A stretch of DNA of 54,699 nt. Source: a virus. The position numbers were made by a program, and so were the translations under genes. Each line of letters starts with the position of its first letter. The first letter of the stretch is position 1. Positions 10,201-18,859 of the stretch are shown here, piece by piece. Location: the IMG/VR virus record IMGVR_UViG_3300009124_000016, positions 1-54,699 of that record; one strand, given 5' to 3'. A model generated the notes under the pieces. It did no database searches, was not told the DNA's origin, and was given only the letters and a program-made list of their open reading frames with translations.

Positions 10201-13200
10201 CCGTAGGTTACTCTTTGAGTGCCACTGAACAAAGTACCTTGGTCTGGTGTGGTATTTGTGGGACCAAGTGTAGTTGTATAATGTGTTCTGATAGAATAAT
10301 CTTGACCCTCGTTACCAAGAATTTGGCGAGGATTTAGTTTGTAAATTGCTGCAGCAATCTGGTTTTTGTTTAGACTGATGCTATCAGTATTTGCTTCACT
10401 GATTGATTGATCTTCAACAACACTACTAGTGTCAACAATACTTGGAATGGAAAGGGCAGGACCCTCACCAACCGACATGGTGATAGTAACAGGATTGTTG
10501 AATTGTGCGTCACCTTCGACTGTAATTCTATCATTGAAAGTTACAGGAGTATCGAAGGTTGTAACGAGACCGCCGAGATCATCATCACTATCGTCTTCAC
10601 TATCCTGAAGAACTGCTCTTTCAAGGAACGTCTCTTCTCCTGTAATAGCGTTAACCTTACGGTTACCGATATAAAGGTCACCATTGGAGTTTAGACCAGT
10701 GTAGAAGACGATACCACCGTTTTCACGCTTAGACTGTGCATAGAAGTCTTGAATGTCTTCCAGGACAACTTCCTGACGGAGTGGGAAACCAGTTGAGTAG
10801 TTACCAGGACCGAAACCAAGATATTCAAACGTGTGGTTACCAGATCTAGCAATCGATGGACGACGTAGTTCGACATATAGTCTGCCGTCTGTTGGGAAGT
10901 CACTATCACCGTTGATAGGAATATATCTGTCTTCAGATCCAGAAGTAGCATTACCATTCTGTGCCTGAATGATGTTAGATCCACCACTTGGGTTTAGTGT
11001 AGGCGATGATAATGTGTCAGCAGAAACAAAACTGAATGATGTCAATGCTGGTTGAGAAATTAGATCCTCAACAAGTTCTTTAGTTTCACTGTTCTTAGCA
11101 TCATTAATGGTAACCAAACCATGGATATAGTTGTTAGCAGCAGAATATGTAGCAGGAACATCATTGTAGTTCTCATTAATCTGCTTAAACCATACTGGAT
11201 CGTTCTTATAGTTAAGAGGATACAGTTGAGAAATTGGTTGAGAGAACTTGAAGTTTCTGAAGTTGTTACCAACACCAGCACCTTGTGGGAATGGAGAAAT
11301 GTTACCACGTAAGCAAGTTAGATAGTAGATACCATCTTGTTGTCCAGCAATCCTTTGCTGGATAGTGTCGATATCAAAGATGTAGAAAGTATCTTCGATT
11401 GCACCAACATCATATACTTCCTCAATAGTGTATTGATTGCTCTGGTCGTCAGTGATAACATCGCCAGGAACAACAGTGTATACGTTTGCACCTTCAATTC
11501 TGTAAAGATAATCTTTTCTATCGGACTTATCTTTACCAGTAGGATCACCAACACTATTTGGTTTTGCTTGTAGATCAGCAAATACAGATCCTTGAGTAAA
11601 TCTTGTCTGTACTAGAGCATTATACTTAGGATCCTTAGTGGTATTCTTGAGGACCAAATAATGCTTGGTTCCTTGCTGGAAGTATCCTTGGATATATCCA
11701 GAACCTGCAGCATCACCATTCCACTCAACAGCATTAGCAGAAGTTGCAGTGGAGTTGCTGACTACGAATGATCCACCTTGAGGAGCATTGATCTCAACAA
11801 CAGTGAAGATCTCGTTCTTTAGTGCATCAACTGTGATTGTATGGTCAAATGCAGTGATCTCTAGGCGATTGTTTACAGTTCTTGCAGACTGAATGGTGAA
11901 AGCAATTCTACTTTGAGTTCTGTCACTAGCAACAATCTTAGGTTCATTATATGGATCATAGGTTGGATTAGTGATACCAAGTGCAGAAAGATCAGATCTA
12001 GAGAAACCAATTCTCTCACCTGCCTGTGCAGGGTTATCAAATCTAGCGACATCTGGAGCACCACCAACAGGATTAAGAACAAATCTTTGTGGGACTAGTC
12101 TTCTCTTATCATCAGTTCTGACCTTAAGGACGAAACCATTGAGAGGATTACGAACAGTTTCAAGATACTTAGGAATGACATACTTGAGACGATATACTCT
12201 ATCACCTTCAGTTCTATCATCCTTGACACGATCGATCCAAGTATCAAGTGTTCTGATCTTACCAGATCCAGAACCATATGCAACTGGATCGTGGAAGCGA
12301 GTAAGAATAGAATCTGCACGGAACTGGGGAGTTGCAGATGTAGATTCGTTCTTGACCTGTAGATACCAGAGACCAGAAGTATTGGTGGAAGTGCTAAACT
12401 CTGCGTCAAATCTTAGAGGACTTCTTCTCTTGTCTGCAAATACATAGAAGTCTTGTCCACTAGAAGAAACAAAGTTAAGGGCATTTACACCAGCAATAGC
12501 GTCTGCGTGTGTAGTGTGTACACTAAATCTCTTAGGAGATACATATCTCGCATAGAAATAAGTTTGAGTATCAATCGCACCTGTTGCTGTTGATGGCAGA
12601 CCAGAACCAATAATGTCGGTAGCAACACGGAAGAATACTTTCTGTGGTGTTACATTTGCATTTGGTAGGTCAAAAATGTGAGCAACATCAGTTTCGATCT
12701 CACCTGCACCACCTAAATTACAGGTGTAACGATGGAGATCATAGATATCATCGAGAATATATTGCTGCATCTCGATTTCAACATCAGGATCTAGATCATC
12801 AGTTTCGGGAGAGTAGATGTAAATACCAGCAGCAGCATTTTCTTTCGTTGCTGCAAGCATTAGTTTGGTTTGATCCGAACCATCAAACACACCAGGATAG
12901 CTAGCACCTACAGAATAATCTTCGGGAACTGTTGTTCTACCAGGAGCAATAACGTAATACTTAGTATTAGGATCAAATCCTTCAGGAAGTCTGATAAGTC
13001 TCTTATCGGGATTTGTACCTGCTCTTGCTCTAGGAACAAGTCTGACAGGTGTTCCAGTCTCAAAGTTATGTGGATTAGATACACCACCACCAGTATTAAC
13101 GGTAAAGATAGTAGCACGCTTGACAAGATTTTCTGTGTCAAGAACTGGTTCTACTCTTGTTACATTAGTAATAACTGGGGTAGTCTTAGTAATACCAGAT

Positions 13201-16200
13201 AATGTTCCTGGCGTAGATGAAGTACCAACACCTTGAGTGACGATTGAAACTAAGTTAGTGATTACCGTCGAAACAGTTGTATCAGTTGGATCAACAACAA
13301 CGTTATTATCAATAAACTGAGATCTAGATGATCCAGTAATCGTAATAGACTGATTACGCATCGCTTGGATCATCATGTCTCGTGCTTCTGTGTAAGCATA
13401 GACAACCTCATCTTGCTGACCTGCTAGAAGAGTTGGATCACTAACATACAGTTCTGCTATATCATATACTTTATTATTGCTACCATATTCAACATTAAAC
13501 GTAATTGCGTTGATAGTATCAATAATATCATTAATATACTCTTGATTACCACCAGGAACAGAGAAACCAGGGAAGTTGGTTAGCATTCTGTCAACTGCTA
13601 CTTCAGCAATCAACTCTTTGTTCCCATCAATTAGGTTAGAAGCATCAGTCTGCTTTTGACCTAGACGTGTTAAACCATTGTTGAGGATAACAAAAATGTC
13701 ATCAAAATATCCAGAGATCGTAGTTGCAACGTTAGCACATTCAGGATATCCAGCGTTAGAAGTAAGAATAGTAGGATCTTTTTCGGGATCTAAAGTTGTA
13801 GAGAATGCACCGTCAACAATTTCAAAGTACAAATAAGCGTTGCCTACTCTATCACCAATAGCAGGTTGAACTGATCCAGTAGTTAGTTTGCTACCAGCAA
13901 CACCAAGTTCAATTCTACTGCCATCTAGAATTCTCTTAATGAATGTATTTACAGGAATTGCAGTTGTGATTGGTGTTGGAGTTCCGATTAACTGACTATC
14001 AGCATTAAAATCAGCAGATGCATATTCTTTAACAGACATGCCAACCAAAAGACCAGCAGTAGATCCAACATCAACAATTTCGCTGGTGTCAGTAACTGTG
14101 CAGTTCTGGATCAAGAAGTCCCAGTTACGCATTGCTGCGATACACATGTTCTTGACATAATCATATGTCTCGATACTTTCATCAAGTTCATTCTGAATGT
14201 ATGTTAATTGACCACCAATGAAGTATCCTTCTGCTGCTTGAATAGTATTAATATTTCCGCCTAGCTTGAGGTCAGAAACAACAGCATCTACAAAGTATCC
14301 GATGTCTCTCTCACACTTACCAATGACAATATTTGGATTGGTTAGTAGATATGGATACTTAGTAGTAATATAAGTATATGCTTCGTTCTGAATGAACTCT
14401 TTGTTCAAAGCAATCAGGTTAGCAGCATCTTGTGCTAAGTTGTCAACCTGAATGCCAGAAGGATTTAGAGTTTCAATGGATGCAGTGTAACGTAGGAAAC
14501 CAGTTGGTTCTAGAGTTGAATAATATGTACCATTGTCTAGTTTGACATACAGTTTATCATCACTTCTAGCACCGACACGATAACCACTGATAGATGCTGC
14601 TGGACGATCTGCAGGATCTGTTAGATCATCAGAACCGAGATACAATCTGGTATTGTTAGTTGTATCGTTTGATGCTTGAATATCAAGGGTGTAGTATTGG
14701 ATTTTCTCTTCTACACTTTCTCTAATAGTCTTTGGAGGAATGATATCAGAAATGTATCCACCCTTATCCTGGTTAAATGCAAATCCTTTGAAACCTACTG
14801 CGTGTAGAGAAGTATTACCGAAGTTGGAGTTCGAGTTGGTGATGGACATATCACCACCACTTTCCATTAGGAAGTGATCGAAGAAACCAACAGCGAAGAC
14901 CGAGACGCACTGAATGAAGGAATCGTCAGAAGCACGAATGTGGAAGTTTCTCCAGTCATCCTTCCAGTATGCATCACCTTTTGCGTGATAAGGAACTGTT
15001 GCAAATGCATCAGTTAGTGATGCTTGGTTCCAGGTGTTTGTAAATTTATCGTAGCGGATGAATGCGCGGTCATCTTTCTGGAGCGAAACACCAGTGTACT
15101 GTGCAACAACCATCGACTTAAATCCAGTCGCCTTGCTACCATCTGCCCACATACCACACTGACCCCAGGTGGAACGAATAGAGCAGTTAAAGACGTATGG
15201 AGATGCAGATTCGACACTATCAATTTCTGCCTGTCCAACAGCATTGGTGTTCAATCCATTTGCTGTTGTGTAAGTTGTTCCGTCAATCAGACCGAGGGCA
15301 GAAGTTGTTGCTTCAATTTGATATTGGAATACTTTTGGATTATCAGCATCAATAGAGTAGATCTTAAATGTACCATTGACCTGATCATCAAGACCAGAGT
15401 TCAAGATAGCAACATACTGATCTACGAAGTAACCATGATCAATCTTTGTAGTAACAGTTGCTGTGATCTTACCAGTGCTAGCACTAAATGATGCACCACC
15501 AGATCCAAGAAGAGGATTAGATAGAGTTACAACATCACCAGTAATATCAACAATCGTGGTATTATTTGGAATAGTGATACCAGTGCTAGAAGTTGTTACA
15601 GTAGCACCAACTTCAAGACCAGATGTGTCATTGACACTGGTAATACCAGCATTAGTGTTTGTTACAACACCAGTAAATGCAACAGTATCTTCTACCTTGA
15701 TACTTTCAATTCTTCTGGTATCAGATAGAGGACCAACAATTCTATTTTCTTGTACTAATGCCTCTAGTTCACCATTGTCGATATCTGGTTGGAACCTAGC
15801 AAAAGATTTACCAACTTTATCATAATATGATTGCAGATCAGCATTGTCTGCATATGTCATGATGCAGATCTTATGGTGCGAATACTCAGGAATTGCTTTC
15901 GCAGAATCGTTTCCTTTAATGTAATAAACCTTACCAACACCTGCTGTGCTGTCATATAAAGGAGAGTTTGCAGATAGATCGCCGTCTTTGATCGTGAACT
16001 GCCAGAGATAGCAACCACCAGTTAGATTGAAGATGGAGGTTCTTTCGACTGAAGGAGAAGTGGGGTCAGGAACGTATAGAGGACGAATGATGGTACGACG
16101 AAGGTCGTAACCAATAAGAGAGCAACCTCTAGGAACAATAGCGCCACCAGAAGCAGCATTGAATTTGTAGAGAACATTGTCTGGATTGGAGAGATCTAGA

Positions 16201-17081
16201 ATGCTGTTATCATCCCACTCTTCAAGTGCTCTGTTGAAATTGAAGATTGGCAATTCTTCATCGCTCTCAGGAGCAGTTTTGGTGACACCAGATAGACTGC
16301 CAGGGTTGCCAGTTGTTCCAACAGCAGTCGTGATGAGTGCAATTAGTGATGTGATGTTAGAAGCAACATCTTGACAAGTATTGGACTGACCGTAAGGAAT
16401 GTTAGGACCAGAAGTGCCAGCAATAGCAGGACCGAGACTAATCGTGAGATTTTTTTGTTGTGTTAGTCCGTGAGTACCTTGAACAGCAACATCTTCATTT
16501 CTCATCACCTGAATGGCGATGTCTCTTGCTTCGTTAAATGCTGCTACAGTTTGATCTTCTTCACCCTGTACGTGTGCTCCATTGACATACAGGTTTGCAG
16601 CATCATAAACCTTATCGTTGCCACCAAACTTCAGGTTGTATGCAAGTTCTACCAGGGTATCTTTAACATCATCAGTGCAATCAGAAGTGTTGCCAGTAGG
16701 CGACACCCAAGAGGGGAATGCAATCTGCATTCTAGCAACTGCTTCCTCTGCAATGAAGTCTTTGTTGGTTAGAATTTGATTAGCAGCATCAAAATATCTA
16801 TTACCTTGACCATCATAATTGACAATGCCAGGTCTATTGTCAATAAAGTGGTTGCCAGGCATCAGCATGATGGTGAACTGGTCAAACCTATCGTTATTCT
16901 TACCAGGGAGATAAGAGTAACGTGACACCTCAATAAACGCTCTTTGAATAGTCTTGAATGGACGTAGAGGACTATTTCCCCTATTGTCTAGTTCATCAGT
17001 AGCGTTAAAATCATCTGGTGATACATATAAGTATTTTCCAGTTTTACTTGAGTATAGATTATCAAGTCTTGTAAGAGCCAT
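7239..17081 (-). CDS. Giant tail fibre/baseplate structural protein
   Basis: At 3280 residues this is the largest gene in the window. The N-terminus holds a PLRPFKTIQRAF segment (residues about 39-50), like the entry to right-handed beta-helix fibre domains. A helical module of about 90 residues occurs three times (about 110-200, 895-990 and 1150-1245). Each copy has an FPxF/YPYL-like turn, a G(G/S)N-x-K/N segment with Y(D/F) and ends in (V/A)MRN. Residues about 2200-3200 are beta-rich with many N-G-x-L-x-I-x-G-D strands, as in long fibre shafts. It lies upstream of the three adhesins, with a perfect late promoter before it, so it is probably the fibre or baseplate backbone that carries them. 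T4 has no clear equivalent of this size. Confidence 0.75.
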   Translation of the reverse strand: MALTRLDNLYSSKTGKYLYVSPDDFNATDELDNRGNSPLRPFKTIQRAFIEVSRYSYLPGKNNDRFDQFTIMLMPGNHFIDNRPGIVNYDGQGNRYFDAANQILTNKDFIAEEAVARMQIAFPSWVSPTGNTSDCTDDVKDTLVELAYNLKFGGNDKVYDAANLYVNGAHVQGEEDQTVAAFNEARDIAIQVMRNEDVAVQGTHGLTQQKNLTISLGPAIAGTSGPNIPYGQSNTCQDVASNITSLIALITTAVGTTGNPGSLSGVTKTAPESDEELPIFNFNRALEEWDDNSILDLSNPDNVLYKFNAASGGAIVPRGCSLIGYDLRRTIIRPLYVPDPTSPSVERTSIFNLTGGCYLWQFTIKDGDLSANSPLYDSTAGVGKVYYIKGNDSAKAIPEYSHHKICIMTYADNADLQSYYDKVGKSFARFQPDIDNGELEALVQENRIVGPLSDTRRIESIKVEDTVAFTGVVTNTNAGITSVNDTSGLEVGATVTTSSTGITIPNNTTIVDITGDVVTLSNPLLGSGGASFSASTGKITATVTTKIDHGYFVDQYVAILNSGLDDQVNGTFKIYSIDADNPKVFQYQIEATTSALGLIDGTTYTTANGLNTNAVGQAEIDSVESASPYVFNCSIRSTWGQCGMWADGSKATGFKSMVVAQYTGVSLQKDDRAFIRYDKFTNTWNQASLTDAFATVPYHAKGDAYWKDDWRNFHIRASDDSFIQCVSVFAVGFFDHFLMESGGDMSITNSNSNFGNTSLHAVGFKGFAFNQDKGGYISDIIPPKTIRESVEEKIQYYTLDIQASNDTTNNTRLYLGSDDLTDPADRPAASISGYRVGARSDDKLYVKLDNGTYYSTLEPTGFLRYTASIETLNPSGIQVDNLAQDAANLIALNKEFIQNEAYTYITTKYPYLLTNPNIVIGKCERDIGYFVDAVVSDLKLGGNINTIQAAEGYFIGGQLTYIQNELDESIETYDYVKNMCIAAMRNWDFLIQNCTVTDTSEIVDVGSTAGLLVGMSVKEYASADFNADSQLIGTPTPITTAIPVNTFIKRILDGSRIELGVAGSKLTTGSVQPAIGDRVGNAYLYFEIVDGAFSTTLDPEKDPTILTSNAGYPECANVATTISGYFDDIFVILNNGLTRLGQKQTDASNLIDGNKELIAEVAVDRMLTNFPGFSVPGGNQEYINDIIDTINAITFNVEYGSNNKVYDIAELYVSDPTLLAGQQDEVVYAYTEARDMMIQAMRNQSITITGSSRSQFIDNNVVVDPTDTTVSTVITNLVSIVTQGVGTSSTPGTLSGITKTTPVITNVTRVEPVLDTENLVKRATIFTVNTGGGVSNPHNFETGTPVRLVPRARAGTNPDKRLIRLPEGFDPNTKYYVIAPGRTTVPEDYSVGASYPGVFDGSDQTKLMLAATKENAAAGIYIYSPETDDLDPDVEIEMQQYILDDIYDLHRYTCNLGGAGEIETDVAHIFDLPNANVTPQKVFFRVATDIIGSGLPSTATGAIDTQTYFYARYVSPKRFSVHTTHADAIAGVNALNFVSSSGQDFYVFADKRRSPLRFDAEFSTSTNTSGLWYLQVKNESTSATPQFRADSILTRFHDPVAYGSGSGKIRTLDTWIDRVKDDRTEGDRVYRLKYVIPKYLETVRNPLNGFVLKVRTDDKRRLVPQRFVLNPVGGAPDVARFDNPAQAGERIGFSRSDLSALGITNPTYDPYNEPKIVASDRTQSRIAFTIQSARTVNNRLEITAFDHTITVDALKNEIFTVVEINAPQGGSFVVSNSTATSANAVEWNGDAAGSGYIQGYFQQGTKHYLVLKNTTKDPKYNALVQTRFTQGSVFADLQAKPNSVGDPTGKDKSDRKDYLYRIEGANVYTVVPGDVITDDQSNQYTIEEVYDVGAIEDTFYIFDIDTIQQRIAGQQDGIYYLTCLRGNISPFPQGAGVGNNFRNFKFSQPISQLYPLNYKNDPVWFKQINENYNDVPATYSAANNYIHGLVTINDAKNSETKELVEDLISQPALTSFSFVSADTLSSPTLNPSGGSNIIQAQNGNATSGSEDRYIPINGDSDFPTDGRLYVELRRPSIARSGNHTFEYLGFGPGNYSTGFPLRQEVVLEDIQDFYAQSKRENGGIVFYTGLNSNGDLYIGNRKVNAITGEETFLERAVLQDSEDDSDDDLGGLVTTFDTPVTFNDRITVEGDAQFNNPVTITMSVGEGPALSIPSIVDTSSVVEDQSISEANTDSISLNKNQIAAAIYKLNPRQILGNEGQDYSIRTHYTTTLGPTNTTPDQGTLFSGTQRVTYGSTQEPAAGDILFKGKEVGLSGSIGWIFANYYSTAATADINTVTSDGTYVTFNLSVGITNASIGITTAGQIVRISGFTSFTNLNGNWTVESASNLGSQNSFRVRPTVAPASGSTYSWVASGGTLEVSQSKWKELGIVGAETLRTNTETWGAYRLGVNTLARATDDGYQTGFVQTETQPVATLDVEGNTYISGKSTAITVAPGVQLKTESKLDNALNVGGDESDLDNLSVLRVATTPRSGGTGNLGRVSINSNQTAFDAADAELYVVGKTLLQGDTTINGSLALFVGDLSTTSTSLSLFNTPTTVTFAQSATDLQIANGTANNGSQTINIGNFNDEQTITIGDAAETSIFRLHRNSQNATLDIASVANSDASYRCDITIGGAFAASSSMTRVKTRGVQLDGDVEVGSGISGGVGKLFSQNNTFELLAASGGPATVDFAMTASALTMGSRGGTTRVRNALEVNARADFDGDVLLRGGLNSGGFDVTRGVFGTTAAAQAIGDAANFNVDLYQAVAIGRTLDTGGNAPMSATDTILRFDSAIATNTISIGDYILLDETIANDKEIVRVVSLINLTDTTDLAGIRVEVERGADGSTARSHQDNLPLIKLIKNEDASFLTVAMTAGDTQLQTAEFGGVINPNDYLRLNGGEFVRVDGSVTSLTSIQTLSVNDGGTTAPVLAFEVESTTGNTYIRGTADVYDTITLHGDTAAGKELVVNNGQAGVDNVTFYVKSENGAIFGQGGLLLGGKDANATTSDYARIRMNGATGNVSIRDGDLYIQKNTGTSSAFNWVTSLAFVNNTGDLTISGEFAANGTGTNHFAGDLEVRGGDFVVQNNPSDVNFAVVNNGTIKIGEVDRYFGPAGQRRWDYYAFSSGLGDEVQSNINYFINATGNLYVRLPQDPKSGDMIRFVDLGGTLKYDLKLIIRAATGQSVQGDVSNISSTTVTGTTHLGGELIVTTPHAAFGLVYAGPLNSDGSASNVPSAQQGWWLIDI

Positions 17082-17117
17082 AATTAGCTAAACCCTGGGT
17101 GTATTTTCCTTTCAATG

Positions 17118-17125
17118 TATTTATA
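17118..17125 (-). promoter_or_regulatory. Late promoter (TATAAATA)
   Basis: An exact T4 late-promoter octamer TATAAATA on the minus strand, in non-coding DNA 36 nt before the giant fibre gene and immediately downstream of the tRNA-Asn gene. It is the best-placed late promoter of the adsorption module. Confidence 0.85.
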
Positions 17126-17144
17126 TCAAGAGTTTTTGTTAAAA

Positions 17145-17217
17145 CTCCCCCTCCTGGGATCGAACCAGGGACATTTTGATTAACAGTCAAACGCTACTAC
17201 CGCTGAGCTAAGGAGGA
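17145..17217 (-). tRNA. tRNA-Asn (GUU)
   Basis: A 73-nt cloverleaf. The acceptor stem TCCTCCT/AGGGGGA pairs over 7 bp with one G-U, and the discriminator is G. The anticodon stem is TTTGA/TCAAA around loop CTGTTAA (anticodon GTT). The T arm is CCTGG-TTCGATC-CCAGG. No CCA is encoded. It lies tail-to-head with tRNA-Thr, 5 nt apart. Confidence 0.95.
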
Positions 17218-17222
17218 TTGAG

Positions 17223-17293
17223 AGCCCTATGACGGAATTGAACCATCCTCTGCAGTTTACAAAACTGCTGCATCACCACAATGCTTATAGGGC
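17223..17293 (-). tRNA. tRNA-Thr (UGU)
   Basis: A 71-nt cloverleaf. The acceptor is GCCCTAT/ATAGGGC with discriminator U, the D stem is GCAT/ATGC, and the anticodon stem is GCAGT/ACTGC around TTTGTAA (anticodon TGT). The T arm is GATGG-TTCAATT-CCGTC with one wobble. No CCA is encoded. It would read ACA, a codon used often in the neighbouring fibre genes. Confidence 0.95.
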
Positions 17294-17321
17294 GTGTCTG
17301 TGGTAGTCCTGACGTGCTCTC

Positions 17322-17846
17322 TCACGTCATTTGCTTTTTGAATTCAAATTGTCCGTACTTTGAACCCCAAACATGTTCGTGGGTATCAACTAGGTAACCA
17401 CGATCTACAACATTGTAGAAGTCTTTACCTAGTTGAACCTGATTTTTACAGTATGTAGTTTTACCTTGCCATTCAACAAAGCATTTACATCCTGATAGAG
17501 AACCAGTGAAAACCTCATTCTTGTATTTAAGAATTGTATCACAGTTCTTTTTGTATGTCAACCCTTTTGGAATATCTTCCAGGTTCAAAAATCCCATATG
17601 CGATTTTTTATCGAAGTTAAAATTTTTAACTACGAGTTGACCTACCTCTTCAAACGCTTGTACTACAAACTGTCTATATGGACGACGAAGAGAGTAATTA
17701 TATGCCTGCTCTCCATAGAACATATTGTCTGTCCCAGGAACCTTTACATGGATAATTCGCACCATCGCATATTTGGATGGATGAGACATTGCTTGGTACT
17801 TGTTTGAAAAGGTGCCCTCATAATATGAACAAAAAGTATCAATCAT
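17322..17846 (-). CDS. cpeT: CpeT/CpcT-type phycobilin lyase
   Basis: A 174-residue protein from the ATG at 17846, which overlaps the upstream stop by 8 nt. The frame stays open upstream, so ATG 17870 is an alternative start. Family-like features are SNKYQAM near the start, FYGEQAYNYS, RPYRQ, a GCKCFVEWQGKT segment and the C-terminal DRGY...EHVWG...GQFEFKK, which is the hallmark end of CpeT/CpcT lyases. These enzymes attach bilin chromophores to cysteines of phycobiliproteins. As a phage auxiliary gene it would be expected to act on the host's light-harvesting antenna during infection. The late promoter at 18125-18132 probably drives it with the upstream small gene. Catalytic capacity cannot be judged from sequence. 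Confidence 0.75.
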   Translation of the reverse strand: MIDTFCSYYEGTFSNKYQAMSHPSKYAMVRIIHVKVPGTDNMFYGEQAYNYSLRRPYRQFVVQAFEEVGQLVVKNFNFDKKSHMGFLNLEDIPKGLTYKKNCDTILKYKNEVFTGSLSGCKCFVEWQGKTTYCKNQVQLGKDFYNVVDRGYLVDTHEHVWGSKYGQFEFKKQMT

Positions 17847-18105
17847 CTTGTGGTAATAACTGCGGATCATCAACTTCAACTTTATAGACTAGAGGGTGTA
17901 CCTGCTCTTCCATTAGATAGGAAGATGATCTATAAAGTTCTTCGTCATCCCAGTCATGACCAGCTAACGCTTCAGTTTGCACTGCAGGATGATCTTGAAC
18001 TAGTACGGGTAGTTCATCAAAGGTGTAGGGCATACCGTTAATAAAATACATCCTCACTACCGTTCCCATGTAGAAGGCGTATGATTGTGAGAGTTTGTAC
18101 TTCAT
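17839..18105 (-). CDS. Hypothetical protein upstream of cpeT
   Basis: An 88-residue protein with a basic/aromatic N-terminal half (MKYKLSQSYAFYMG) and a very acidic C-terminal half (DWDDEELY, VEVDDPQLLPQDD). I do not recognise a domain. I chose the ATG at 18105 over the upstream GTG at 18117 because the GTG lies only about 2 nt from the transcript start predicted by the late promoter. It overlaps the cpeT start, so the two are probably translationally coupled. Confidence 0.65.
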   Translation of the reverse strand: MKYKLSQSYAFYMGTVVRMYFINGMPYTFDELPVLVQDHPAVQTEALAGHDWDDEELYRSSSYLMEEQVHPLVYKVEVDDPQLLPQDD

Positions 18106-18124
18106 GGTGATTTCCACACATAAC

Positions 18125-18132
18125 TATTTATG
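18125..18132 (-). promoter_or_regulatory. Late promoter (CATAAATA)
   Basis: CATAAATA on the minus strand in the non-coding gap between tRNA-Leu and the cpeT operon. It fits the NATAAATA late consensus. The transcript should start about 12 nt before the ATG at 18105. Confidence 0.7.
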
Positions 18133-18145
18133 GAATGCGAGTTAA

Positions 18146-18220
18146 TACCCGTGATCGGACTCGAACCGATACTGTCGAAATTTTAAGTTTCGTGTCTACT
18201 GCCAATTGGACTACACGGGC
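18146..18220 (-). tRNA. tRNA-Leu (UAA) with a short variable loop
   Basis: A 75-nt cloverleaf. The acceptor is GCCCGTG/CACGGGT (first pair G-U) with discriminator A. The anticodon stem is CGAAA/TTTCG around CTTAAAA (anticodon TAA), and the T arm is ATCGG-TTCGAGT-CCGAT. The variable loop is only 5 nt (ACAGT), whereas bacterial tRNA-Leu normally has a long class II variable arm. The leucine identity therefore rests on the anticodon alone. Confidence 0.85.
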
Positions 18221-18235
18221 ATTTCATATATTATA

Positions 18236-18475
18236 TCACATAAACATGCCCTTGTCACTCATGTATTTGAGTGTTTCTTTCAAGGTGCCCCTGTGGTCTA
18301 GACCAATGGAAACTTGAGGATACTCAGCATCTTCTCCAAATTCTCCTTTGAATTGTTTATGGGTGAAATCAACACCTAGTAAGAATTCTCTTACATCCTG
18401 ACCACATGCCTCAAGAACCATGACTGCTCTTTCACATTCTTGACTGCCGTTACCATAAACTAGTGCTTGTATCAT
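18236..18475 (-). CDS. Glutaredoxin-like protein with altered active site
   Basis: A 79-residue protein with a thioredoxin-like outline. A first strand (IQALVYG) leads into GSQECERAV at the place of the glutaredoxin C-x-x-C-x-x-A, then there is a YPQV cis-proline segment near residue 54 and a final helix (LKETLKYM). The first, nucleophilic cysteine is replaced by serine (S-Q-E-C); only the second is kept. Classical dithiol glutaredoxin activity is therefore doubtful, and a redox-inactive or structural role is possible. It is the last gene of the early-type operon that starts at 19818. The fold assignment is an inference. Confidence 0.6.
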   Translation of the reverse strand: MIQALVYGNGSQECERAVMVLEACGQDVREFLLGVDFTHKQFKGEFGEDAEYPQVSIGLDHRGTLKETLKYMSDKGMFM

Positions 18476-18660
18476 TTTTTCTTGTGGTTGTACTCGATTA
18501 CAATTTTTTCATGGGTTGTAAATTTATCACTGCAAGTATAATGTTTTAGTTCGCCACCCAAGATCTTGCACACATTATCTAGTTGCAATTGAGTAACAAA
18601 CTCTTTGAATACAGGAGTGATTCCTATCTTCTCAGATCCTGGTTGATTAAAATCATCCAT
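18472..18660 (-). CDS. Hypothetical small protein
   Basis: A 62-residue protein (start MDDFNQPGSEKIGITPVFKE) with two cysteines (NVCKIL, HYTCSDKF) and a basic tail. I do not recognise the family. The ATG at 18660 is chosen over an upstream in-frame start at 18681, which would lie deeper in the preceding gene. It overlaps the upstream gene by 8 nt and the downstream gene by 4 nt, as expected in a tightly packed phage operon. Confidence 0.65.
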   Translation of the reverse strand: MDDFNQPGSEKIGITPVFKEFVTQLQLDNVCKILGGELKHYTCSDKFTTHEKIVIEYNHKKK

Positions 18661-18859
18661 TAGGGCGTCCACCAATAGCATCCCACATCTCTTGTACCAT
18701 ATCTATTACTGGTGGTGCTTTGTATGAAGGTGATTGTTGTGATTGCCACTTATCAATTGCTTCCTGTGTAGGAATAGAAATTCTGAATGGTGTTCTATCT
18801 TCTTCAAACTCCTTATTCATATCAATATATGTTTGAGGAGTAATTTTAATTTCAGTCAC
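18653..18859 (-). CDS. Hypothetical small protein
   Basis: A 68-residue protein starting at GTG 18859, which has GGAGG at ideal spacing; an in-frame ATG five codons upstream precedes that ribosome site. It is acidic to neutral with QEAIDKWQSQQ and IDMVQEMWDAI segments that look helical. No domain is recognised. It overlaps both neighbours by 8 nt, so it belongs to the same polycistronic unit. Confidence 0.65.
   Translation of the reverse strand: MTEIKITPQTYIDMNKEFEEDRTPFRISIPTQEAIDKWQSQQSPSYKAPPVIDMVQEMWDAIGGRPNG

Noticed and set aside
11971-12447. 158-residue plus-strand frame inside the giant fibre gene, and many similar frames in 7239-17081
   Set aside because: No ribosome sites, unlikely composition, and lie fully inside a strongly supported gene.
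17145-18220. tRNA cluster as a prophage attachment site
   Set aside because: There is no integrase, no repeated tRNA end and all other genes are those of a lytic T4-like phage.
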